From Streptomyces rimosus (GTDB lineage: Bacteria; Actinomycetota; Actinomycetes; Streptomycetales; Streptomycetaceae), in contig NZ_CP023688.1 in NCBI RefSeq assembly GCF_008704655.1, positions 3,720,001 through 3,784,000 on the forward strand: a stretch of 64,000 nucleotides of DNA. The letters are read 5' to 3'. The notes under the pieces are model-generated. The model made no database searches, had not been told where the DNA came from, and saw only the letters and a program-made list of their open reading frames with translations. Shown in pieces: positions 33,583 through 41,245 of the stretch (position 1 is its first letter; each line of letters starts with the position of its first letter). A program made the translations under genes and the position numbers.

Positions 33583-33628
33583 AACGCCACAGCCGCCGCT
33601 CAAACTGATGAGCGACGGCTGTGGCGTT
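33583..33628 (-). terminator. strong hairpin terminator after guaA
   Basis: AACGCCACAGCCG-C-CGCTC, loop AAACTGAT, GAGCG-A-CGGCTGTGGCGTT: a 19-position stem with one mismatch, just beyond the guaA stop. It separates guaA from the Uma2 genes on the same strand. Confidence 0.85.
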
Positions 33629-33654
33629 GACCTGGGGTGGGCCCTACGGAGGGG

Positions 33655-35241
33655 TTACTCCCACTCGATGGTGCCCGGGGGCTTGCTGGTGACGTCGAGG
33701 ACGACGCGGTTCACCTCGGCGACCTCGTTGGTGATGCGGGTGGAGATGCGGGCCAGCACGTCGTACGGCATGCGGGTCCAGTCGGCGGTCATCGCGTCCT
33801 CGGAGGAGACCGGGCGCAGCACGACCGGGTGGCCGTAGGAGCGGCCGTCGCCCTGGACGCCGACGCTGCGGACGTCCGCGAGCAGGACCACCGGGCACTG
33901 CCAGATCTCGCGGTCCAGGCCGGCCGCGGTCAGCTCCTCGCGGGCGATGGCGTCGGCCTCGCGCAGGAGGTCGAGGCGCTCCTTGGTGACCTCGCCGACG
34001 ATGCGGATGCCCAGGCCGGGGCCGGGGAACGGCTGGCGCTGGACGATCTCGTCCGGCAGGCCCAGCTCGGCGCCGACCGCGCGGACCTCGTCCTTGAAGA
34101 GCTGGCGCAGCGGCTCGATGAGCTCGAACTCCAGGTCCTCGGGGAGGCCGCCGACGTTGTGGTGGGACTTGATGTTCGCGGTGCCGGTGCCGCCGCCGGA
34201 CTCCACGATGTCGGGGTAGAGCGTGCCCTGGACCAGGAACTTCACGGGCTCGCCGGCCGCGCCGGACTCGGCGACGATCTCCGCCTGGGCCTGCTCGAAG
34301 ACCCGGATGAACTCGCGGCCGATGATCTTCCGCTTCTGCTCCGGGTCGGAGACGCCGGCCAGCGCCTTCAGGAAGCGCTCGGAGGCGTCGACAACCTTCA
34401 GCTGGACGCCGGTGGCGGCCACGAAGTCCTTCTCGACCTGCTCGGTCTCACCCTTGCGCATCAGGCCGTGGTCGACGTAGACGCAGGTCAGCTGGTCGCC
34501 GATGGCCTTCTGGACGAGGGCGGCGGCCACCGCGGAGTCCACGCCGCCGGACAGGCCGCAGATCGCCCGCGCGCTGCCGACCTGCTCACGGATGGCCGCG
34601 ACCTGTTCGTCGACGACGTTGGTGGTGGTCCACACCGGCTCGATGCCCGCTCCCCGGTAGAGGAAGTGCTCCAGGACCTGCTGGCCGTGCGTGGAGTGCA
34701 TCACCTCGGGGTGGTACTGCACGCCGTACAGCTTCTTCTCGTCGTTCTCGAAGGCGGCGACCGGGACCATGTCCGTGGAGGCCGTGACGGTGAAGCCCTC
34801 GGGCGCGGCGGAGCAGGCGTCGCCGTGCGACATCCACACCGGCTGCTCGGCCGGGGTGCCCTCGAAGAGGGTCGAGGCGCTCTTGGAGACGTGCAGGTCG
34901 GTACGGCCGTACTCGCGGGCGCCGGTGTTGTCGACGGTGCCGCCGAGGGTGGTGGCCATGAGCTGGAAGCCGTAGCACATGCCGAAGACCGGGACACCGG
35001 CCTCGAACAGGGAGCGGTCCAGGCTGGGGGCGTCCTCGGCGTAGACCGACGACGGGCCGCCGGAGAGGATGATCGCCTTGGGGTTCTTGGCGAGCATCTC
35101 GGCCACCGGCATGGTGGACGGGACGATCTCGCTGTAGACCCGGGCTTCGCGTACGCGGCGGGCGATGAGCTGGGCGTACTGCGCGCCGAAGTCGACTACC
35201 AGGACGACGTCGGGGGCGGCAGCAGGTGACGCTGATGGCAC
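33655..35241 (-). CDS. guaA: GMP synthase (glutamine-hydrolysing)
   Basis: 528 residues, full length. It makes GMP from XMP, ATP and glutamine. N-terminal class I amidotransferase: [18 protein letters not shown], catalytic Cys in [11 protein letters not shown], His/Glu in [12 protein letters not shown] pyrophosphatase domain with P-loop [15 protein letters not shown] near 240. C-terminal dimerisation domain ends [13 protein letters not shown]. The start is GTG at 35241 with GGAAGG eight bases upstream. The promoter is shared divergently with the chorismate mutase leader. Confidence 0.97.
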   Translation of the reverse strand: MPSASPAAAPDVVLVVDFGAQYAQLIARRVREARVYSEIVPSTMPVAEMLAKNPKAIILSGGPSSVYAEDAPSLDRSLFEAGVPVFGMCYGFQLMATTLGGTVDNTGAREYGRTDLHVSKSASTLFEGTPAEQPVWMSHGDACSAAPEGFTVTASTDMVPVAAFENDEKKLYGVQYHPEVMHSTHGQQVLEHFLYRGAGIEPVWTTTNVVDEQVAAIREQVGSARAICGLSGGVDSAVAAALVQKAIGDQLTCVYVDHGLMRKGETEQVEKDFVAATGVQLKVVDASERFLKALAGVSDPEQKRKIIGREFIRVFEQAQAEIVAESGAAGEPVKFLVQGTLYPDIVESGGGTGTANIKSHHNVGGLPEDLEFELIEPLRQLFKDEVRAVGAELGLPDEIVQRQPFPGPGLGIRIVGEVTKERLDLLREADAIAREELTAAGLDREIWQCPVVLLADVRSVGVQGDGRSYGHPVVLRPVSSEDAMTADWTRMPYDVLARISTRITNEVAEVNRVVLDVTSKPPGTIEWE

Positions 35242-35273
35242 TTCGGCGGCCTTCCGGCGGTGGTGGTGCAAGG

Positions 35274-35312
35274 GGTTGGACTTTCGATTCTAACGGGCTC
35301 ATACTGAGCGCC
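35274..35312 (+). promoter_or_regulatory. candidate promoter for the chorismate mutase leader
   Basis: TTGGAC near 35277 and CATACT near 35300 are spaced about 18 bases, resembling -35 and -10 boxes. The leader ATG at 35313 is only 8 bases past the -10 box, so the transcript would be leaderless. It is inferred from sequence only and lies in the divergent guaA/leader region. Confidence 0.45.
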
Positions 35313-35384
35313 ATGTACAAGCAGCTGACCTTCGTCTTTACCTATGGCACCGGCCCGTCCGGCTGCCATGGTCGTGCTGCTTGA
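35313..35384 (+). CDS. aromatic leader peptide upstream of chorismate mutase (attenuator)
   Basis: A 23-codon frame, MYKQLTFVFTYGTGPSG then CHGRAA and stop. Four of the first eleven residues are Tyr or Phe (Tyr2, Phe7, Phe9, Tyr11), then none. Chorismate mutase makes prephenate, the precursor of Phe and Tyr. The stop is followed 23 bases later by a strong terminator (35408-35436). This is the layout of a transcription attenuator controlled by ribosome stalling at aromatic codons, known for trp, ilv and leu genes in actinobacteria. It would be too short for routine gene calling. The alternative explanation is chance; the composition and position argue against it. Confidence 0.7.
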   Translation: MYKQLTFVFTYGTGPSGCHGRAA

Positions 35385-35407
35385 TCAACTGACGAGCGAC
35401 TTCCCAG

Positions 35408-35436
35408 GCGCCCCGGGCCGACAAGGCCCGGGGCGC
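35408..35436 (+). terminator. attenuator terminator before chorismate mutase
   Basis: GCGCCCCGGGCC, loop GACAA, GGCCCGGGGCGC: a perfect 12-bp stem followed by TCTGTGTTTC. It lies 23 bases after the leader-peptide stop and 82 before the chorismate mutase start. CGGCCCG in the leader (35351-35357) can pair with CGGGCCG (35414-35420) of the left arm, which would break the terminator. Confidence 0.75.
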
Positions 35437-35517
35437 TCTGTGTTTCACCGGAGCGGGCGGGGCCGCAGACGGTACGGACGGTGGCTGCGGGGGTCCGGAA
35501 CCCCAGGAGTGACGGAC

Positions 35518-35877
35518 ATGAGCGGTATGAGCGGCGTCCAGGCTGTGACGGATCTGACGAGCACCCCGGCGGCGGCCCCGGCGGCCCCCGTGAAGGCCCC
35601 GGCGACCACCGACACCGGTGCCCGCACCGAAGCCGCGGCCGGTGTGATCACCGATGCCCGGGCGCGGATCGACGATCTCGACGGGCGGATCATCGGCCTC
35701 GTACAGGAACGGATGGCGGTCTCGGCCGTCATCCAGCGTGAGCGCATCGGCTCCGGCGGGCGCCGGGTGAACCTGTCGCGCGAGATGGAGATCCTGGAGC
35801 ACTACAGGGGCCAGCTCGGCCGGCCCGGCACCGCGCTGGCCATGACGCTGCTGGAGCTGTGCCGCGGCCGCGTCTGA
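35518..35877 (+). CDS. chorismate mutase (AroQ type II)
   Basis: 119 residues. It converts chorismate to prephenate for Phe and Tyr synthesis. The AroQ helix set is clear: ARIDDLDGRIIGLVQERMAV, SAVIQRERIGSGGRRVNLSREME in pieces, ILEHYRGQLG, TLLELCRGRV. Conserved catalytic Arg and Glu positions (R in ARID, RE in SREME) are present. The Ala/Pro/Thr lead of about 40 residues is a Streptomyces feature. ATG 35518 is chosen with AGGAG eight bases before. It is a monofunctional, cytoplasmic enzyme. It is likely controlled by the leader attenuator. Confidence 0.93.
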   Translation: MSGMSGVQAVTDLTSTPAAAPAAPVKAPATTDTGARTEAAAGVITDARARIDDLDGRIIGLVQERMAVSAVIQRERIGSGGRRVNLSREMEILEHYRGQLGRPGTALAMTLLELCRGRV

Positions 35878-36641
35878 GGGGCTTACGGGCCGGGCGCGCG
35901 GACCGGCGTACGAGGCGCACGTCAACGGCGTACGGGCGCGCCCGGCGGACCGGCGACTCACCCGTACGGCGCCGTGACCGGCCCCCGCCGGGCTTCGTTG
36001 TTCCGGGTGCCACGCCAGCCAGGTGCGGTCTGCAGGACTACGCGTAGACGCCGCCCGTGGGCGGATCCGCCGGAGCGATGAGACGTCGGCCGACTTGGAG
36101 CGGCCCGCGTCGTGGGACCTCGCTGCGGTGTTGTGGCCGGTCAGCAGGGGACAGCAGCCCGGCCACATCCGATGGGGCGGCCGGTTCCGGGGACGCTTGG
36201 AGCCGGCCGCATCCGGTCGGAACGGTTGCGACGCGGGCCGTCGGCGCGAAGGCGACGGGCGCCGCGACCGTGCAGGGCGCCCGCCCCCGGACACACGGGG
36301 CACCCTCCCCGGACAACTTGAAAGCCTGCGGCGGCGCTTTCCCCGGCGCCGCCCCATCGGCGCCGACGCCGCCCTGACGCCGGCGCCGCAAGCCAAGGGC
36401 CCCGCGGCCGTCCGCCCCCCTCGCGGACGGCGCCCCGGGGCCCTTCGCCGCGTCTCGCGCCCTGGTGGCGAGCGGCACTTCCGTGGTCAGTGGTGAATCC
36501 TCCGCGGTGAATTGTGCAACCTTTTCCGGTCATGGCCGGTCAGTATCTGCAATCGCCCGGCCATCCCGCGCCCCACCGCGACGGCCTGTCTCACGAACTC
36601 GTGCCGTGCTCATGGCACTTCGGTCCCGAGAGGTCTTCACG
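35878..36641. other. 764-base region without a supported gene, with a large hairpin
   Basis: Open frames here lack ribosome-binding sites and coding character. A strong hairpin at 36395-36445 (AAGGGCCCCG, GCCGTCCGC, loop CCCCCTC, GCGGACGGC, CGGGGCCCTT) looks like a terminator and could end a transcript, perhaps of a small RNA. GC-rich inverted repeats also occur at about 36329-36352. The right end, from about 36500, lowers in GC and should hold the promoter of the LAXTG gene. Confidence 0.6.
36395..36445. terminator. strong hairpin, terminator-like
   Basis: Outer arms AAGGGCCCCG / CGGGGCCCTT and inner arms GCCGTCCGC / GCGGACGGC around the loop CCCCCTC, about 19 paired bases. It is more than 500 bases past chorismate mutase and about 200 before the LAXTG gene, so what it terminates is unclear. 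Confidence 0.7.
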
Positions 36642-37655
36642 ATGAAGCTCCGCCGCGCCCTGGCCGCCGTCTCCGCGACGGCCGCCATGGCCCCCGCCGC
36701 CCTGCTGGCGGCGCCCGCCGCGTACGCCACCGAAACGCCGGGCCAGAGCCCGACGGCCACCGCGACCGGCACACCCACGGCCACGCCGACGCCGGTCACG
36801 ACCCCGTCCTCGAACTCCCCGGCGCCCGGCCCGGCCGACGAGAAGACACCGCCGGCCAAGAAGACGCCGACTGCCGAGAAGACCCCTCCCGTCAAGAAGC
36901 ACCGGGCCGCCACCCCCACGACCACCCCGTCCGACGAGATCGAGTGCTCCGACTACTCCAGCGAGCGGGCGGTCCGTACCGAACTCCGCGGCCTGCCCAG
37001 CAAGATCGTCGCCGGTTCCGGATGGGTGGACTTCACCTTCCGCGCCACCAACATCTCCGGTGAGCACATCACGTCAGTGAGCGCCTTCGCGCTGGTCTAC
37101 GCCCTGAAGGACCCGACCACCGATGACGTCTCGGACCACCTGACCTTCCAGTGGCTCGACGCCAGAACGGGGACTTGGAAGCGGGTACCCGCCGCGGAGG
37201 AGAACGACGGGTTCTTCGCTTCCCTCGGTGGCCGCGACGGGCTGCGCCCCGGTGAGTACGCGGAGGCCAAGCTGCGCCTGAAGGCGGACGCGAAAACGCC
37301 CGCCAGTTACGGCGGCGCGGTCAGCGTGGGCTGGTACGCGAACGCGGACCACGAGTGCGGCTTCTCGGAGGCCATGGACTACGACTTCACCATCCTGCCC
37401 GCGGGCAGCGGCAAGCCGGGCACCCACGTACCGGACGCGCAGGGCAAGCCCGGCAAGCCCGGCCACCGCCCCAACCGGCCGGCGCCGCAGGGCGGTACGA
37501 AGCAGCAGGTCCAGCTGCCGGTCACCGGAAAGCTGGCCGACACCGGCGCGTCCTCCGGCCTGCCGACCCTGGCGCTGGCGGGCGGCGCGGCGGTCGCGCT
37601 CGGTGCGGGCGCGGTGTTCGCCGTACGCCGCAGGAAGGGTGCCGACGCGGCCTGA
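36642..37655 (+). CDS. LAXTG-anchored cell-surface protein
   Basis: 337 residues. Signal peptide (MKLRRALAAVSATAAMAPAA to AYA), then a Thr/Pro/Lys stalk (about 35-105). A beta-rich domain follows (ECSDYSSERAVRTELRGLPS ... VSVGWYANADHECGFSEAMD) with two Cys, then a Gly/Pro/Lys linker (GKPGKPGHRP). The C-terminal sorting signal is LADTG, hydrophobic helix PTLALAGGAAVALGAGAVFAV and basic tail RRRKG. LAXTG is the recognition motif of class E sortases in Streptomyces. GAGAGG is eight bases before the ATG. No sortase gene is in the window. Confidence 0.9.
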   Translation: MKLRRALAAVSATAAMAPAALLAAPAAYATETPGQSPTATATGTPTATPTPVTTPSSNSPAPGPADEKTPPAKKTPTAEKTPPVKKHRAATPTTTPSDEIECSDYSSERAVRTELRGLPSKIVAGSGWVDFTFRATNISGEHITSVSAFALVYALKDPTTDDVSDHLTFQWLDARTGTWKRVPAAEENDGFFASLGGRDGLRPGEYAEAKLRLKADAKTPASYGGAVSVGWYANADHECGFSEAMDYDFTILPAGSGKPGTHVPDAQGKPGKPGHRPNRPAPQGGTKQQVQLPVTGKLADTGASSGLPTLALAGGAAVALGAGAVFAVRRRKGADAA

Positions 37656-37667
37656 GGCGGGCGGGAC

Positions 37668-37697
37668 GGGACAGGGCCGGGCGGGACAGGGCCGGGC
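37668..37697. repeat. 15-bp tandem repeat between convergent genes
   Basis: GGGACAGGGCCGGGC occurs twice in direct contact, in the gap between the LAXTG gene and the convergent oxidoreductase. Confidence 0.8.
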
Positions 37698-37701
37698 GGG
37701 G

Positions 37702-39522
37702 CTACTGGGACCGCGGCGGTACGGCCGGTACCGGAAGCAGCGGCAGCCGCAGGGCCGCGAACGCTTTCTCCGGGACGGCCGGGTGGCTCGGTGCCACCGG
37801 GGCCAGCCGCCGGTACGGGCGGCCCGGCGCGGGGCGGGTGTCCTCCTCGCCCTTGTTCGGCCAGAAGGACATGGCGCGTTCGGCCTGTGCGGTGATGGTC
37901 AGAGACGGGTTGACGCCGAGGTTCGCGGAGACCGCCGAGCCGTCCACCACCGAGATGCCGGGGTGCCCGTACAGGCGGTGGTACGGGTCGATCACGCCGT
38001 GGTCCGCGTCCTCACCGATCGGGCAGCCGCCCAGGAAGTGCGCGGTCAGCGGGGTGCCCATCAGCTCGCCGACATTGCTGCCCGCGAAACCGTTGATCTC
38101 CTGGGCGAGCAGGGTGGCGGCCTCGGTGGCCTCCGGAATCTGCTGCGGGTTGGGCGCGCCGTGGCCCTGGCGCGCGGTGAGCAGGCCCTTTCCGAGGCCG
38201 CCCGGTTTGCGGTACGTGGTCAGCGAGTTGTCCAGGGACTGCATGACCAGGCCGATGATGGTCCGCTCCGACCAGCGGCGGTTGGACAGTGAACGCAGCA
38301 GCAGGAGCGGGTGGCGGGCGCAGTTGGCCGCCCAGGCGAGGGCGCGGGGCGCGCGCTTGGGGATCGGGACCTGGAGGACGGACAGGCTGCCCATCGCGTT
38401 GGAGCCCTTGCCGTAACGCACCGGCTCGATATGGGTGACGGCGTTGGGGTGGACGGACGAGGTGATGGCGACGCCGCGGGTGAAGTCGGCCTTGGGCGCG
38501 CCGTGCGCCTTGCGGTAGCGGCGGTCGTCGGTCTGCGCGCCCACCAGGGCCTCGGAGTTGGTGCGGGTCAGTTCGCCGAGGCGAGGGGAAATGAGCGGCA
38601 GCAGGCCGCTGTCCCTCATCTTGTGCAGGAGGGTCTGGGTGCCGTACGTGCCCGCGGCGACGATCACCCGGCGGGCCGTGAACGTACGGCCGCGGCCCTT
38701 GCGCTTGTCGTCGGTGGGCAGCGTACCGACGGCGAAGCCGCCGCGGGAGTCCTCCGTGACGGTGACGACCGAGGTCATCGGGTGGATGACGGCGCCCGCC
38801 CGCTCGGCGAGATGGAGGTAGTTCTCGGTGAGGGTGTTCTTGGCGCCGTGCCGGCAGCCGGTCATGCACTCGCCGCATTCGGTGCAGGCCCGGCGGGCGG
38901 GCCCGGCGCCGCCGAAGTACGGGTCGGACACCTCGGCACCGGGCGCGGCCTTCGCCGTACCGTCGCTGTCCTCGCCGTCCCCGAAGAACACGCCGACCGG
39001 GGCCAGGTGGAACGTGTCGCCGACGCCCATCTTCTCGGCGGCGGCCTTCAGGTGGACGTCCGAGGGGGTCATGGTCGGATTCAGGCGGACGCCGAGCATG
39101 CGCCGCGCCTGGTCGTAGTACGGCTTGAGCTCGTCCTGCCAGTCGGTGATGTGCCCCCACTGCCGGTCCTCGAAGAACTGCTTCGGCGGTACGTAGAGGG
39201 TGTTGGCGTAGTTGAGCGAGCCGCCGCCGACCCCGGCGCCGGCCAGCACCATGACGTTGCCGAGCAGGTGGACGCGCTGGATGCCGTAGCAGCCGAGGGC
39301 CGGGGCCCACAGGTAGTTCTTCAGGTCCCAGGAGTTCTTCGGCAGGGTGGCGCGGGTGAAGCGGCGCCCGGCCTCCAGGACGCCGACGCGGTAGCCCTTC
39401 TCGGTCAGGCGGAGCGCGGAGACGGAGCCGCCGAAGCCGGAGCCGATGACGAGGACGTCGTAGTCGTAGCCGTCCGCCTCGGACGGGTCGTGCTGGTTTT
39501 GGGCAGGGTTGTCCTGGGGCAC
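37702..39522 (-). CDS. GMC family oxidoreductase (cholesterol-oxidase-like) with Cys cluster
   Basis: 606 residues. FAD motif DYDVLVIGSGFGGSVSALRL at the N-terminus, FAD-binding GAGVGGGSLNYANTL near 97, GMC C-terminal motif HFLGGCPIGEDADHGV and ISVVDGSAVSANLGVNPSLT. Between them is CTECGECMTGCRHGAKN near 215, with a CxxCxxCxxxC spacing. This looks like a ferredoxin-type cluster site and is not found in classic cholesterol oxidases. The start is GTG with GGGAG six bases before. It faces the LAXTG gene end to end and follows the aldehyde dehydrogenase. Confidence 0.88.
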   Translation of the reverse strand: MPQDNPAQNQHDPSEADGYDYDVLVIGSGFGGSVSALRLTEKGYRVGVLEAGRRFTRATLPKNSWDLKNYLWAPALGCYGIQRVHLLGNVMVLAGAGVGGGSLNYANTLYVPPKQFFEDRQWGHITDWQDELKPYYDQARRMLGVRLNPTMTPSDVHLKAAAEKMGVGDTFHLAPVGVFFGDGEDSDGTAKAAPGAEVSDPYFGGAGPARRACTECGECMTGCRHGAKNTLTENYLHLAERAGAVIHPMTSVVTVTEDSRGGFAVGTLPTDDKRKGRGRTFTARRVIVAAGTYGTQTLLHKMRDSGLLPLISPRLGELTRTNSEALVGAQTDDRRYRKAHGAPKADFTRGVAITSSVHPNAVTHIEPVRYGKGSNAMGSLSVLQVPIPKRAPRALAWAANCARHPLLLLRSLSNRRWSERTIIGLVMQSLDNSLTTYRKPGGLGKGLLTARQGHGAPNPQQIPEATEAATLLAQEINGFAGSNVGELMGTPLTAHFLGGCPIGEDADHGVIDPYHRLYGHPGISVVDGSAVSANLGVNPSLTITAQAERAMSFWPNKGEEDTRPAPGRPYRRLAPVAPSHPAVPEKAFAALRLPLLPVPAVPPRSQ

Positions 39523-39589
39523 TGGCGCTCCCTCGGTCTCGGCGGGCTCGCGGCCCGGGTCTCGGCGCGGGCGGATCGGCGCAGGCGGA

Positions 39590-41245
39590 TCAGCGCATAC
39601 GGAGCGCCTTCAGCACGCGCAGGCTGCGGGTTATGAACGCCGCGTACTTCTCGTCGTCCATGCCGAACGACGGGGCGAGCGGCATCAGGCGCTGGTGGGC
39701 GACGGTCTGCGCCTCGGTGTACTTGAGGATGCCCTCGGAGCCGTGCCGGCGGCCGAGGCCGGAGTCGCCCATGCCGCCCATCGGGGACTGGACGCTGCCG
39801 TAGCCCGCGGCGTACGCCTCGTTGACGTTGACCGTGCCGGTGCGCAGGCGCGCGGCGACGGCCCGGCCACGGCGGCCGTCCTCGGTCCAGACGCTGGAGT
39901 TCAGGCCGTACGGGGTGGCGTTGGCGCGGGCGACCGCCTCGTCCTCGTCGCGGAAGCGGTAGATCGAGACGACCGGGCCGAACGTTTCCTCCTCGCACAC
40001 GGCCATGGGGGGCTCGACACCGTCGAGGATGGTGGGCTCGTAGAACAGCGGGCCGATGTCGGGGCGGGGGCGGCCGCCGGCGACGAGCTTGGCGCCCTTG
40101 GCGACGGCCTCGTCCACGTGCCGGGTGACGGTCTCCAGCTGCCGCTCGCCGACGAGCGAGCCCATGTCGGCGCCGTAGGCGAGGGCGTTGCCCAGGCGCA
40201 GTGCCTTCGTGCGGGCGGCGAAGCGCTCCAGGAAGGCGTCGGCTATGGACTCGTGGACGTACAGCCGCTCTATGGAGATGCACAGCTGGCCCGCGGACGA
40301 GAAGCAGCCGCGTACGGCGCCCGCCGCGGCCTTGTCGATGTCGGCGTCGTGCAGCACCAGCATGGCGTTCTTGCCGCCGAGTTCGAGGGAGACGCCGACC
40401 AGGCGGGCGGCGGCGCCCTGGGCGACCTCGCGGCCGGTGCGGGTGGAGCCGGTGAAGGAGACGTAGTCGGCGTGCTTGACGACCTCGGGGCCGATGACCG
40501 GGCCGTCACCGAGGACGACCTGCCAGACCTCCGGCGGCAGCCCGGCCTCGATGAGCTGCTCGCGGGCCCACAGGGCGGTCAGCGCGGTCTCCGTGTCGGG
40601 CTTCATGACGACGGCGTTGCCCGCGGCGAAGGCGGGCAGCGCGTCGCCGACGGACAGCTCGAAGGGGTAGTTCCAGGGGGCGATCTGGCCGACGACGCCG
40701 CGGGGGTGGCGCAGTTCGGTGACCTTGGTGAGGGCCGGTACGACACCGGTGTGGCCGCGGGGGCGCAGGTACGCGGGGGCCTTGCGGCCGTAGTGGCGGG
40801 CCGCGACGGCGACGGCCTGGACCTCCTCGTGGGCGTGCAGCCGGGCCTTGCCGGTCTCCAGCTGGATCAGGTCCAGCACCTCGGCCTGGCGGCGCAGGAC
40901 CAGGTCGTGGAAGCGCAGCAGGACGGCCGCGCGCTGCCGTACGGGGACCTCGGCCCAGGCGCGCTGGGCCGCACGGGCGCGCTCGAAGGCGGTCGCCACG
41001 TCCTCGGGGGTGGACTCGGGCAGGTCCGCCAGCTTCTCGCCGGTGAACGGCGTGTGGTTGGCGGTACGGCCGCTGCCGGTGACGCCGCGGGCGAGGCGGG
41101 CTGCCAGATGCGGCGTGACCACGTCGGCGGCGGTACGGGTGCCGGCGGCGGCGCGGGCGACGGGATTGCCGTCCGAGGGCGCGTCGGCGGAAACGGTGCC
41201 GGCGGGTGCGGAGGAGCGGGTTCCGGTGTCCTGCGAGTCCGTCAT
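39590..41245 (-). CDS. succinic semialdehyde dehydrogenase (NADP-dependent)
   Basis: 551 residues. It oxidises succinic semialdehyde to succinate. Aldehyde dehydrogenase motifs: APWNYPFELSVGDALPAFAAGN in pieces, VSFTGSTRTGREVA, catalytic Glu in SLELGGKNAM and catalytic Cys in SSAGQLCISIER, EEETFGPVVSIYRF. The N-terminal lead of about 45 Ala/Thr-rich residues is a Streptomyces feature. Its ATG shares ATGA with the stop of the kinase upstream (41242-41245), so it is translationally coupled to it. A GMC oxidoreductase follows. Confidence 0.92.
   Translation of the reverse strand: MTDSQDTGTRSSAPAGTVSADAPSDGNPVARAAAGTRTAADVVTPHLAARLARGVTGSGRTANHTPFTGEKLADLPESTPEDVATAFERARAAQRAWAEVPVRQRAAVLLRFHDLVLRRQAEVLDLIQLETGKARLHAHEEVQAVAVAARHYGRKAPAYLRPRGHTGVVPALTKVTELRHPRGVVGQIAPWNYPFELSVGDALPAFAAGNAVVMKPDTETALTALWAREQLIEAGLPPEVWQVVLGDGPVIGPEVVKHADYVSFTGSTRTGREVAQGAAARLVGVSLELGGKNAMLVLHDADIDKAAAGAVRGCFSSAGQLCISIERLYVHESIADAFLERFAARTKALRLGNALAYGADMGSLVGERQLETVTRHVDEAVAKGAKLVAGGRPRPDIGPLFYEPTILDGVEPPMAVCEEETFGPVVSIYRFRDEDEAVARANATPYGLNSSVWTEDGRRGRAVAARLRTGTVNVNEAYAAGYGSVQSPMGGMGDSGLGRRHGSEGILKYTEAQTVAHQRLMPLAPSFGMDDEKYAAFITRSLRVLKALRMR

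Noticed and set aside
36023..36496. 157-codon plus-strand frame and its minus-strand mirror in the gene-free block
   Set aside because: Arg/Gly/Pro-rich in all frames, no binding site and no recognisable domain; the strong hairpin at 36395 lies inside it.
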